A stretch of DNA of 64,000 nt from Ciona savignyi. Taxonomy: Eukaryota; Chordata; Ascidiacea; Phlebobranchia; Cionidae. The notes beneath the pieces were generated by a model that was given only the letters and a program-made list of their open reading frames with translations, was not told the origin of the DNA and did no database searches. The position numbers and the translations under genes are program-made. Each line of letters begins with the position of its first letter. Position 1 is the first letter of the stretch. Shown in pieces: positions 24,420-36,200 of this stretch. Location: NCBI GenBank assembly GCA_000149265.1, contig CH003067.1, forward strand, positions 653,260 to 717,259. Reading direction: 5' to 3'.

Positions 24420-25779
24420 CCATTCATGTACTTGGTGGTGACCCCACACACTACGGGTTGTTGAGAACATTTGTGGGGATGCACTTTTATTTGTTGCTTT
24501 ATGTATTAAAAAATAAGCCCTGAATTTCAAACGTAGCCACGTGCCTGGTCTTATACATAGAAAAATGGTGAAAGTCCGTAGAGGATAATAAATACCGAAT
24601 TCATCGAGCTTCCTTGATTTTATTTTTACTGTTCTAAATGTTCAAAATAAAATTGTTCATTTCGTTGGTTGACTAGGATTTCAAATTATCATAATTTTGT
24701 TATGCTTGATAGCCCATTTTTATTTATGGGTAGGAAAGTTCAATAGTAGAATAAATTGACGGTAAGTTATGCTGGGTTGAAAACGTAGTTTCACAGAGCT
24801 AGAATCTTTTAGAAAAACTTTTAAGAATAAATACCATTGGCCATTTTGGAACCTTACGCACTGAACATGTTTAGCGGTTGTGGATACACAATTTGTTTAA
24901 TGCGGCAGTGTGGGCTTTGCGCAAACAGCTGATAGAAACTAAAACATAATTTATCTTAACACGCGGTCTTTGCAGGGGATATATTTTTATTTTTGTCATA
25001 TTTCGCAAATATTAGTTGACAGTAGGATATGTATGTTGAACCAACGCAAGCAAATATTATACTTTTAACCTTTAAAGTGTGACAACAGACCAGAAGGTTA
25101 TATACGTTTGTTCCATATGGAAGTGGCCTTCAATGTATATGCAAATGAGTACGAAATGTCTCCTATTTGAAGGCTTGTACTTGTTTAGGATAGGAGGTAT
25201 AGGATATTCATGTTTATCCCTATGAATGGGAAAATCAAGTGGGTTAACACACGGGCAATCATCAGATCACCAAGCGCCCATCGTCGGGTTACCGGAGCTA
25301 TTGCAGTGTGTTGTAGGCCCTATATGATAGACATGTTTCTTCAAGTTGGTAGAACCCATTAATTCGCTGGGTTCAGGCAATGTCCGTAAAGTGCCTTGCC
25401 CAAGGACACAGCCGACTAGCTAGCGACCCGTTTGGCACCTGCAACCTTTCGGTTGAAAGGCGACGCACTAAACCGCCAGACTAACCGACCAAACAACCGT
25501 TGCCACGTAAAAACATAAACCGCGCTATGTGTGGTGGCGGTTAATCTTTGTGTATTTGGAAAGTGTGATAAAGTTGGACGACGACCGATGCATGTATAGT
25601 AGAATAATATACCTGTCCTGTAAATACTCGTCAGTTTCAAAACTACTGTGCGAGGTAATTTTATTTAAGATTTCTATGATATATTTTCCTATGCTGCACA
25701 TTAAATTTTTGTTTTTATTTTTCACACGTTGCTGCAATGTTGTTGATCTCTGAAAGTTGAGTTTGTGACTTTCCTCACA
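24419..25779. other. Intergenic region before SAAL1
   Basis: AT-rich, with one SINE at 25188-25500. No other feature is supported. Confidence 0.5.
25188..25500 (-). repeat. SINE copy, near full length
   Basis: GGATAGGAGGTATAGGATATTC tail region, ACACGGGCAATCATCAGATC core, GTGCCTTGCCCAAGGACAC and the complete head with AGGCGACGCACTAAACC. It is one of the best-preserved copies. Confidence 0.8.
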
Positions 25780-28700
25780 ATGGAAGACCGAAATCCATCA
25801 CCTCCGCCCGAATTTGAGGAAGACACAGAAGTTTATCGTCCAGATAGCGTTGGCGGTACAGCAATTAGCAAACACTGGGTTTTAACTACGTTAATGGACA
25901 TTATAAATGTAAGCTACCGCTAGATTTTAATCAATATTCTAGGTAATTTAATTAATTTTTGTTACCGATTGTAGTCGGGTGTTTTTTTGCAAGATACTTA
26001 GCGGACATTGTCTAAAAACTTAAACAAAAACCGTAGCATTGGCTTAACAAATGGCATTATCTTAATTATTGGTTAAACAAAAAATAGTACTTCGTTACGT
26101 TAATTTCAGGAAGTTGAAAAACACAATGATTCAGCAGAAGACAGTCCTGTCGACGTTGCCGACTCACTGCAAGACTCGGCGTGCAAATTATGGGATGTGT
26201 GCGTGGATAAGGTAATAGAATGGGATCAGGCTTGAACTTGTGAAGAATTCTTATTACCAATAATTTACCTAAACATTAAACCTATGGTAGAACCAGGAAA
26301 TTAGGTTAAAATCCGTGTTCTAAGGTTGAGTAGTTGGGGTTGTTACAAAAAAGGGGGAATATGGGAGTGATGGGATTAAGCGTGTGTTGCAATTTGATCA
26401 GGTTTAGTTTATTTTTGCACTACTAACAAATAACAACAATTAAAAGTAACAAGGTGCTGCATGTCATGATCTATTATGACATCATAAAAAAACAAAGAAA
26501 ATGTGTCTGCTGATACATAGAACAACATGTTATTACAATTTATTAATATGTTGAACAAGAGAATTTTTACTCGGCAAAATTTACCGATAAATCACAGTCA
26601 TGCTTCCTTTTTTAAAAAACATGGTTTGTGTTTGTTTATACCAGTTCCATAAGAATGTGGTGTGTTTTTATATTTCAGGATGTTGCTGTTTTTCTGTTAG
26701 ACTTCGACATTGTGGAGATACTATGTGGGGTTATACTGAAGAGTAAAGCACCCAGATTAACAGTAAGCACATCTGCATAATGTAATGTGTGTTTGGAGCA
26801 ACAGTATGTACCTCGATTTAGACAAACAAATAGATAAAATACCAAATACTCTGCACTAGATACTGATACTTTATGATGTGATGCAATTTTTCATCAATTT
26901 TATTAATTAAAATAATATGTATACATAAAATATTAAATTAAATCTACATCGTCTTATTTGGTGAAACAAAGGTGTTAATGTACTACTAAATCGGTACCTG
27001 TAAATACTACAGGAACGCCTTGGACCGCATGGAGCGCTTGGATCGCTTACTATACTTCATAATTGCAAAAGCCATGATATTAATGTAGGGTTGGGGTTAA
27101 AGTTAGTTCTGGGTTTGAGATTAGTGTTTGGAACAGGGTTAGAATTACTTTCCATAGCATTCTAAGTGATCCAATGCGCTCCAAGCGGTCCTGTAGTATT
27201 TAGAGGCACCCCTACTGAATGATTTAATGCAGCAAAAGTATATATATTACAATTCTTATCGTTTTATCATTACTGTTAGTTTTATTTTATGTTGTATGGG
27301 AATACTAGATATTTCTTAAGAGCAATTGTCCTATTAACTTATGCTTTCTAGAAGCTTTAATAATGTGTAAACTACTTTAACATTTGCGGATTGTGTTAAG
27401 CTTTTCCACTGTTGCTTGTGTCATGTGCTGATATGTAATACAAACTAGTGTACGATTAACTTTTCTTTGTAAAATCTTTTTGTGTAGGAAATCGCAGTTG
27501 GCATCTTGGCCAATATGGCATGCAGCGGCACCGCTTGTCAAGCGATCAGCAAACATTCCGCATTAAGGTGATGTTCTCGAAGTCTGTTTCCATCCAGGCA
27601 ACGCTCACAGCTTCCTTGTACTTTAGATCAGTAATTCTAGCGCTTCTCGCTGACCCTGATACACAGTCTCTGGTTGAAACCGTCCGACTGCTTAGAATTT
27701 GCATAGCCAATTCCAATACAGCAGACCCGTGGGTGGAAAGTGCTGCCGAAAATGCTAAAGATTTACTTGAAAACTCAATTTTCATATTAAACAGTTCCAC
27801 GAATGGTAAGATGGTCTGTTGCATCACTTAATACAAAAGCAATTTAATTTATGAATTACAAAAAACTGAAAAAAACATAGCATTACAAACTCTGGTAATT
27901 TAACATTTAATAAAATAACATGGGCGACAAATTGCATTAGCCCTGTAAATAAATAGCCATTTTAGTTTAGTTATAATAGTTGGTTATCAGGTAAAATTTT
28001 TCTATTTGTGTCAAATTGGCCCATTTTTAGGGGGACATTTGGAAGGCAAAACTACTATTTGGACCACTGACCCTCACCACCCCCTAAATTTACCTGTCAA
28101 ACCCACTAATTGGTGTGTTTAATTTAAGAAAACTTTGTGCAGGTAAACTTCTGGCAAACCTAGCAGAAGTATTGGACCAGATGTTTAAATATTCAGAGAA
28201 GATATTGGAGACTTTTTGTGACAAGAATTTTATCGGTAACTTCTAAATCATAATATGGTTACAACTGTTGTTAGGATAGCAAAGGATTTTTAAATTTTTA
28301 TTCCCGTCATGGAAAAACACAAGGGGTGTTTTTGAACAATGTTAGATAAACTCGCAGCTACTGTTACCTGAGCTATTGCATTATGTTTTGGATCATTAAG
28401 TTTTTTTTAGTGTTGGTAGAAAGCATTGATTCACTTGGTTCAGGCAGTCAAACTGAAAGGCGATGCACTAACCTATCACGATTTATGGTTATTACAATGT
28501 GAAATGCCAATAAATGAGGTGACAACGTGACAGTAAATATTAATAATACAATAGAGATTTTAAGCTAAAGTTTATGTCCAACCCATTATGTAACTGAGTC
28601 AAGGGAAATCTATTTTTAAGTGCAATGCCCAAGGATACAACCAACTAACTACCAGCATGTTTTGACCATACTGACTTTTTTTCAGTTGCATTGCTTGAAG

Positions 28701-30318
28701 CATTAGAGCAGCTAAGCAAGGAATCAAATTCACTTCACGTAGTTTGTCACCCACTACATGCACTACATACAGTGGCTGAAACTGAAAAAGGACGACTTGT
28801 CGTTGGTAAGTTTCTCTGCATCAGTACTCCGGTTGCCATTCTAATTATAATTAATTCCTATTGGTTATGATATAAATAACAGTTTACTCCCCTTCGATAT
28901 GTACATTTATATATGACAATATACAAACATAGACATAATCTAAATAGTAGTAGTTGTTTTCACTTCCACTATAATATTGGGCTTACATCTGCGCATTATG
29001 CAACTAAGTGGTATGTCTGTTTAATGTTCAGTGATTTTTCAAAATTTAAAAAAAGTTTTTTTGCCGACTGATGGTATGCAAGTGAAGCAAAACTAGCATA
29101 TATGTATTCAACATCCTATAAATGGCTTGGTAACCCGACAGTGGTCACAGGCTATCTGACAAATTCCTGTGTTGTAAAGCCCCTCTACACTGTCACACCT
29201 ATGGGAATAAACACAAGCACCCCATATTATATCCATAATAGTATCCCTATGAAAACGACTAATACAAACTGAAGAATAAACAGCATTATTTATTCAATAT
29301 CATCTCCACAGTTGAACAGAGGAGAAATATTGCGACTGCCCTCGCGACGTTAACAGAACAATGGATGAACTTCCATCCCAAGGTGGCGTATGAGAGCTCC
29401 ACCACGATGTCTTCCAGTGAGGTTTCCATCTCTTGTTGCCTGGCAACAGCGTCCACCATCTTTGAATCCTTGGATGAAGATGGAGAGAAATTGGATGACG
29501 AAGACCGGGAGATGTTGATCAGGTAAGAAAACATTTCATCAGTTAGAATAAAAATGTTTTTTTTTTTATGCCCAAGTTTAATTTGTGTGAATGGAAAAAC
29601 GCAAGGGGGGCTACCATACCGGTACCTTTCAGATCACCTTGCGCTCATCGTCGGGTTACCGAAGCCTTTGCAGTGTGTTGTGTAAGATTGAGTGAGACAT
29701 TTAAGTTTTAGTACTAAGCTAATTTGTTGCTAAACCGAACGATATTTCTCTTGTGCTTGCTGACTTACCAGTCAGGGCTTTCAAAATTTCCAGACAAAAT
29801 ATCGGTAAAGTGTTTTCTTGCTGGCCTAACTTGGTGATTAAATTTCTTGAAATTATTTTGACAGATTCTCCAAAACCGTGCTTGCAGCCAAGGGAGTTGT
29901 CACAGCACTCGCTGTCTTGTCTTCCTCTGCCGTCGCCATCCCTGATGAGGTGGAGCCTCCGAACGAGTTTAAAACTCCTCTTGTTGGACATAAAAACTCC
30001 CCGAGGGTTTCTACCCCTTTGTTGACCCACACAGTGAAAATAAGTGGGTCAATTACACCCTCCTCCACCCCTAAGGCAGTGTCAGAGCCTGACACCCCAC
30101 AACATGTGGAAAACGGCACCCCCATCTCATCTGGCAATAGCACACCATCTGACGGTGAACAAAACGAGTCAAAAGTCGCCACGAACGGGAGCCCGCGAGT
30201 TGTAAAGCTCCCGTCCGTAACATTATGTGAACTAGCAGAAGAATTACTGCAATCCGCTTTAAAATCAAATATTAAGGACAGTAAGTCGCCGCAGAAGAAG
30301 GTTGAATCTGTCACATAG
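25780..30318 (+). CDS. saal1: SAAL1 (serum amyloid A-like 1) orthologue
   Basis: Nine exons: 25780-25908, 26110-26211, 26679-26762, 27488-27567, 27627-27805, 28143-28235, 28686-28805, 29312-29522, 29865-30318, giving 483 residues, close to the human length. The start MEDRNPSPPPEFEED and the following GTAISKHWV match the conserved N-terminus. KLWDVCVDKDVAVFLLDFD and EIAVGILANMACSGTACQAI form the armadillo-like helical part. The C-terminal third is Ser/Pro-rich and ends in SPQKKVESVT. SAAL1 is linked to cell proliferation in vertebrates; its biochemical role is poorly known. The exon 5 acceptor at 27627 was chosen because it keeps the frame and restores homology; the alternative at 27599 leads to a stop. 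Intron 4 is only 59 bases. A Mutator-like element lies in intron 3. Confidence 0.93.
26993..27212. mobile_element. Mutator-like MITE, copy in saal1 intron
   Basis: The inverted ends are GGTACCTGTAAATACTACAG on the left and the complement of GTAGTATTTAGAGGCACCCC on the right. Flanks TACTAAATC and TACTGAATG fit a 9-bp target duplication with two changes. The interior has TTAGGGTT-like tracts and no coding capacity. Confidence 0.75.
28274..28475 (-). repeat. Degenerate SINE copy in saal1 intron
   Basis: It carries TTTTTATTCCCGTCATGG, GAGCTATTGCATTATG and GGCGATGCACTAACC. The core is partly deleted. Confidence 0.6.
29560..29715 (-). repeat. SINE fragment in saal1 intron
   Basis: TTCAGATCACCTTGCGCTCATC and GGGTTACCGAAGCCTTTGCAG of the core remain; the head is lost. 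Confidence 0.6.
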
Positions 30319-30608
30319 TAGTAATAGTGCACAGTATAAGGAGAAAAATACCAGCATTCAGCATGCGATAACAACCTAATTTTTGCCGGGATAACTTCGC
30401 GCCTTATCCAATCCCAGAGTGCAGGTAAAAAACTATGTTGTCCAACCTGGCAATTAATATCATCAGTGCCTTGCATTTTTTCCAGTCGAAAAAATTGGAA
30501 AGAAACCCTAAGTATATTAGTTGATAGCTGCGTCCAACTTTATAGTGAAAGCGAAAAGTTCCTTCTCGTTCGCATCTCACTACATTATACATGTGTTCCA
30601 CTTTCCTC

Positions 30609-30614
30609 AATAAA
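30609..30614 (+). terminator. saal1: Poly(A) signal, saal1
   Basis: AATAAA lies about 290 bases after the stop codon of saal1. Confidence 0.45.
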
Positions 30615-32805
30615 TTGAAACGTTGTAATGTTTGGCTGTAACATAAAAAACTGTGTATTTAGGGTAAGATACTTTTGTTCGAGTCTGTGCGCTCAATCGG
30701 TAATAACCTTGGCAGACTGCGTTTAAAAAAACGATAAAATCATTTTTACTATTTCTAGGAAAGCAAAAATCAATTCGTTTAATACAACAGCCTTGCCTCT
30801 AACTGTGATATTCATTGGTTTGCTTATACGTTAAAATCGTGTATTAAATAGCGACATGAATATCAGACGATGCTCAAACAGATGACTAATAGGTTTAAAA
30901 ACAATGGCATCGCATCGTTTTTAAGATAGTTGATCGGGGAGCCCTACAGTACACATGCGTGGTGTTCTGAGAAGTGCTCGTGTTTTGACTCATGCGTTTT
31001 CCTTAAACTGGAAAATTTTGTCTTAATGATTACCTGGCTCACAATGACAAAATGGGTGCGAAGTTAAATGGCCCACACACCAAACCGATGTGCACAAAAA
31101 CGTATTTACGAAGTGGGCTGTTTAATACACCTGGGTAAATATCTATTAAACTAGCTTGATATGTAGGGCGTAGGCTATGCCTCCAGGTCAATGTAGTAGC
31201 GTGTACCTGTTTACTGGTATTGTCTTGTGTGAATTGGTCTTGATTTTAATTGCTATTTTGTAATAATGATTGTTGTTTGGTCAATATACATGTATATGTA
31301 ATGGTGCAAACGAGTCCAGGGTGTCTTACGTTTTTAATTAATGCGACTGATACCGGTAAATCTATAAGTTCGTTTTGATTGCAGATAATATCAAGATAAG
31401 ACAATAATTGTTTGAATAAATATCATGTATGATTTTTATCATTTTGATTTTGCTGCAAGTGGACACGATTACGAAGTTTTTTTTAAAAAGAGTTTTGACA
31501 CAATCTGAATTTTAAAATGGGTTTTCATAGAAAATGCTATTACACAGGCCAGAATTAAAGGTTTAATAGGTGTTTCTAGAATATTTTATTTGATAGATGT
31601 GCGTTGTTTAGTTATAAATTTTTGTGGTTTTCCCAAGCCCATCTTTGGTGTACACTATTACGCACAATAGCAGCTGATTTCCAGCCTTTGTTTGGGCCCC
31701 GGTACCTGTTTAAAGACTTGCCAAAACCGTGACGCCCATTAAGCACACACCTTGTAGTTAGTGAAACTTCTACGCCATGTTTGCTCGTGGGAACTTTGGA
31801 ATTTGCAATAATTGTCCCAGGTTAGTTTCATTCCATTATGGCGTATGTGGTTATTGTTACCGCACAAGGTGTTTCGTGTGCGTTTATGCTCGACTGACAG
31901 TCACTGTATACGCTCTTCGAGACTGTTTTTATGTTTTACACAGTTAATTGTTTTTGTAAGTTTAAGAAGGTATGTAGACCACACATTTGTATAGAATGGT
32001 CTTTGCAACACGGTCACGAACAAGCGTTGTTATACGGCTTAGGTGTCAAGTATATTGTTTTCTCACGTAAAACCAGAGCGTAATGAAAACAGTATGGCTG
32101 TATATTTACAATAATAGTCGCGATCACAGTTTAGCTATAAACAAACTCAACAAGCGCTAAAGTCGCCAATTTTCAGTGAAATAGTCGACAGACTGAGAGA
32201 ATTACTTGATTTGATTCTAAAAGGAAGTTACATGTTTGTGTTGCTGGCAGCAGGCTGTTTAACTCGAAATAATGTTTGGAGAAAATTTGAATCGCTAACT
32301 GTCAAGTAGAATGGTTGTTACTGGCCTAGGGCGTGTGATTGTATGATTGTAGCACAATGGACTATCATCCTATGTGTGGTAAATATTTTAAAGGGATCTT
32401 AATTAGAAAGTTGTTAAAAAAGAATGTTTGATTGTAATAAAGAACGTACAAGAGTCTGTAAATTGATCTATAAGGTGAATACGACTTTCAATTTCGAGTC
32501 AGTGTTGGTAGCTTATGAGTAATCGGTGTACCAGTTGACCAGGGTGTATAACTTACAGCTTGCTCGTTGTAGGTTTACAATAGTTTTTGACTGATGCGTG
32601 AAATAATGTTTTACATCAAAGCGGGCTTGCGTAGGCTGCGACTTGATTATTTCACACGCCGCCAAGCGCACTGGTCTAAATAACATGAGCGTTGGTGGTA
32701 ATGTAGGTCGAGTTGTAACATGGTATTAATAAACCTGGATATACGCGATACGTTACTGTTTTCCATTTCAAGTGCATCGATTCTATACTAAAATTCCTTA
32801 ATAAA

Positions 32806-33058
32806 TGACTGGTTAGTCTGGCGGTTTAGTGCGAAACTGGTCGCTAGCTAGTCGACTGTGTCCTTGGGCAAGGCACACGAAAATTGCCTGAACCCAGCGG
32901 ATTAATGGGTCCTACCCAATTAAAGGAACGTGTGAATCATATACAAATTTATAGCTCCAGCAACCTGACAATGGGTGCGAGATGATCTGACGATTGCCCG
33001 TGTGTTAACCCACTTGGTTTTCAAATTCACGGGGATAAACATAAATATCCTATCCTAA
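32806..33058 (+). repeat. SINE inserted in the duplicated promoter block
   Basis: The head GGTTAGTCTGGCGGTTTAGTG, the GTGTCCTTGGGCAAGGCAC box and the tail AATATCCTATCC are all visible. The paralogous block at 34393-34622 has no SINE at the same point, so it serves as an empty site. Confidence 0.85.
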
Positions 33059-33106
33059 ACACTCATTGTTGTATGTTATGTACGCCTACCGACAATTCGT
33101 TACGAT

Positions 33107-33242
33107 AATTTTATTCTGAGCAGGTTATAAATAGACAACATATTTTATTCTGAGCAGGTTATAAATAGACAACATATTTTATTCTGAGCAGTTATAAATA
33201 GACAACATATTTTATTCTGAGCAGTTATAAATAGACAACATA
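33107..33242 (+). promoter_or_regulatory. Four tandem TATA-containing repeats
   Basis: A 31-36-bp unit (TTTATTCTGAGCAG then GTTATAAATAGACAAC) occurs four times in direct tandem, ending six bases before the ATG at 33248. Each carries TATAAATA. If the last TATA were used, transcription would start inside the coding region, so an upstream unit or a splice acceptor use of TCTGAGCAG is more likely. A fifth unit lies in intron 2 near 34595-34620. Confidence 0.6.
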
Positions 33243-33247
33243 TAAAC

Positions 33248-36200
33248 ATGGGGAACAACATGTCCCCGGAACAAAGGGATGACGCGCTTAGCGAAGCAGC
33301 GGAAGAGGGAATGGAGAAGAAAGTTGATTCGCTCCTGAAAAAGGGGGCGAACCCGAACCGCAAGTTTTCCCACCGAAGATCAAGAACGTCCCTCCACACA
33401 GCGGCAAAGACGAAGAACAATGTGAACGTTTTGACGAAGCTGCTGCAGCATATTAAAGATGTTGGTGGGTTAAGTGAATGAAAATAAAATAGTTTTGAAA
33501 AATCGATCTATAACTCACGTAAACCGGATGGTTCTAAAATATGAGCTGTCGTGGTTTTTTTGGTAAATTATGTTATTTATTCTACTTGGTATTTTTAGTG
33601 TTGCTTTATTATTTTTACAGCGTATTTAAACTAAGCGCAATGGTTTAATCGGTAAAATACTTAATGCAATGTCGACATCATTTGTCATGCTGCAACAGCT
33701 CCAGTAACATTTAATGGTAATCTATCTGACTATTGCCAGTATTATAACGCCCTGAATGTTTAAATTCTCGAGGAACACATTAATATCTGCAATCTTATCT
33801 CAATTACACACCAACTGCGTCATTCATCTCACTAATATGCGATCCAACGTTTAAATTAACGGTCGCTAGCTAGTCGGTTGTGTCCTTGGGCAAGGCACTG
33901 TACGGACATTGCCTGAACCCAGCAGATTGATGGGTTCTACCAAATTGAAGGAATGTGTCTATCATATACAACACACTGCAATAGCTCCGGTAACCCGACG
34001 GTGGGCGCGAGGTGATCTGACGATTGCCCGTGTGTTAACCGCCCTTAGTTTTCCCATTCACGGGGATAAACATGAACATCTTATCCTCCTATCCCTATCC
34101 TATTAATCGGTTTCTGTTCTACGTTCCCAGTATAAAAATGTCTTTTTGGGACCTTTAATACAATTTCTGTCAATCTTTTTTTCGTTTATTTTCTAAACAA
34201 ACAAAAAAATTGTACAGACGATACGGATGAAGATGGCAACACGGCACTCCACCTAGCGGCTGGGTATTACAACAATATTTCATTCGTTGAAACCTTGTTG
34301 AACGCAGGACCCAACTGTAAGATACAAAATAGCAAAGGAGAAACGGCCTTGCACAGGTAAGTGAGCAATCACTACACGTCGATACATAAACTTCACTGGT
34401 CTAAATAACATGGCGTCGGTGGCAATGGCTAGAGTTGTACATGTAACATGGTAAGAATATACCTGGATAAAACGCGATAAACTACATGTTACTTTTCCAT
34501 TGCAAGTGCATCGATTTAATACTAAAATTCCTTAATAAACTACTTATTGTTAAATGTTATGTACGCCTACCGATAGTTCGTTAGGTTAACTTTATCCCGA
34601 GCAGGTTATAAATAGACAACCATTCAGCACGAGGAATAACACTGTCGTTTTATCGTCCTTTTCCAATAGAGTAGTATTAAACGGTTTTGGTGTATCTTCT
34701 AAACCTTAAGGAAAATGAACTAACCAACAACCAGGTCTTGTTCAAACAGGATAACTCTGTATGCATAACATTCCGGTTTAAATATTATGGAATAAATAAA
34801 AAGACAACAACAGTCCTCCTGATTAGACATTTTACTGTTTTAGTGCACCATTGTGCAGTATTTAGTTACACTTTTATTTGAGTAAACTAAAATGTGGGAA
34901 TTATGGAAGGAATGAAACTGTTTACTAAAGTTAAGATTAGAGCTTTAGGGTTAGTATTAAGTTTGGGGTTAAAGTCAACGTTGGTTTTCGGGTTGGGATT
35001 AGTGTTTGGAGCAGGGTTAGAATTAGTTTTCATAGTTTAGTAAGAAATTTCCCTTATTACCTCTTTCCCTCATTTTAGTGTTACCCCTTTTGTTTATACA
35101 AATTAAGTTCTCGTTTCATAAACTGTCTATATTTTTGCCTGTCAAAAAATTTATATATATATTCGATCAAGCGGTATTAGCGGTCCGTGCGATTTTGTTT
35201 GGTTTTTCAGTTGCGCTTGATTAACATAGCATTCCTCTACAACATCTGTGCTGTGTTATTTACGTTCAGCCAGCCGTATATTATATTCGTACGGCATGAA
35301 ATGTTAACTCGATTAAAATTGTGCCCGCATCGCGCTTGCATTGTTAGAAAATCGGATACAAAAGAATAAAGAACGGTTGTGTGACCGAATGCTTAATACG
35401 GCCAAATTCTTTTAATGATTCTTTGTATATAATCTTTCCACCCATTCGCTTACAAGACCGGTGGTCTAATCTTCATTCTTACTCTGCAGCGCCATCCACG
35501 GCGGCAACGTATGGAAGATAATAGAGCTATTGTTACGTACTGGGGCCGATCCCAATATCGCGGACTTCGAAGGCAACACACCCCTACACGTATGCGGCTC
35601 AAAACGAGGGGTTGACCCCATGTTACCTGGACTGTTGTTGAGGTTTAGCGCAAACCCAAACTTAAAAAACGAAGACGGTAAGACTTTGGTTGATTTTACT
35701 ATACCCAAATATTTGTTTACAAGAATCCGATGGCAATTTTGTTTGTTCATATTTGTGGTTTGGTTATCATAGAGATATTCGTTAATATATCACCTTACAT
35801 TTACTTAAAGGTTTACTCATTTTACCCCCCCCCCCCCCCCTAATCGGGATTTTCTACTGAAACACTGTAAAGTTGCACTGCAAACAACCATAAAATTGAG
35901 TAATGTAGTCATTTATAATCAAAAATTTTTTGTACTCGAAATTTTCGCTCAATTAGAACAAGCTTATGTGCATTTTAGCCATATAGATAAAATAAAACTT
36001 TAGTCAAATTTGCATAAAATCATCACTATCTATATTTTCAGGTCAAACTCCGCTTCACGTTGCAGCGAAAAATGGAAACAAAGCGGTTCTCCTGTTACTT
36101 AAATTCCACGCCAAGGTGAATTCCTAAATACCATTAATAATATAAGCACATTTGTGATTTTGTATATAAAAATCAGTTTGGTTTTTGGGTATAGGGAATA

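Larger units (their letters stand above)
30319..33106. other. Intergenic region before the ankyrin gene
   Basis: A poly(A) signal lies at 30609. I see nothing else until about 32669, where a block begins that is repeated in intron 2 of the ankyrin gene (34393-34622). A SINE interrupts the block at 32806-33058. The 2.3 kb between holds no supported gene. Confidence 0.5.

Noticed and set aside
27520..27626. Open frame running through the short saal1 intron 4
   Set aside because: Reading through, or using the acceptor at 27599, breaks the SAAL1 homology or hits a stop. The 59-base intron restores both.
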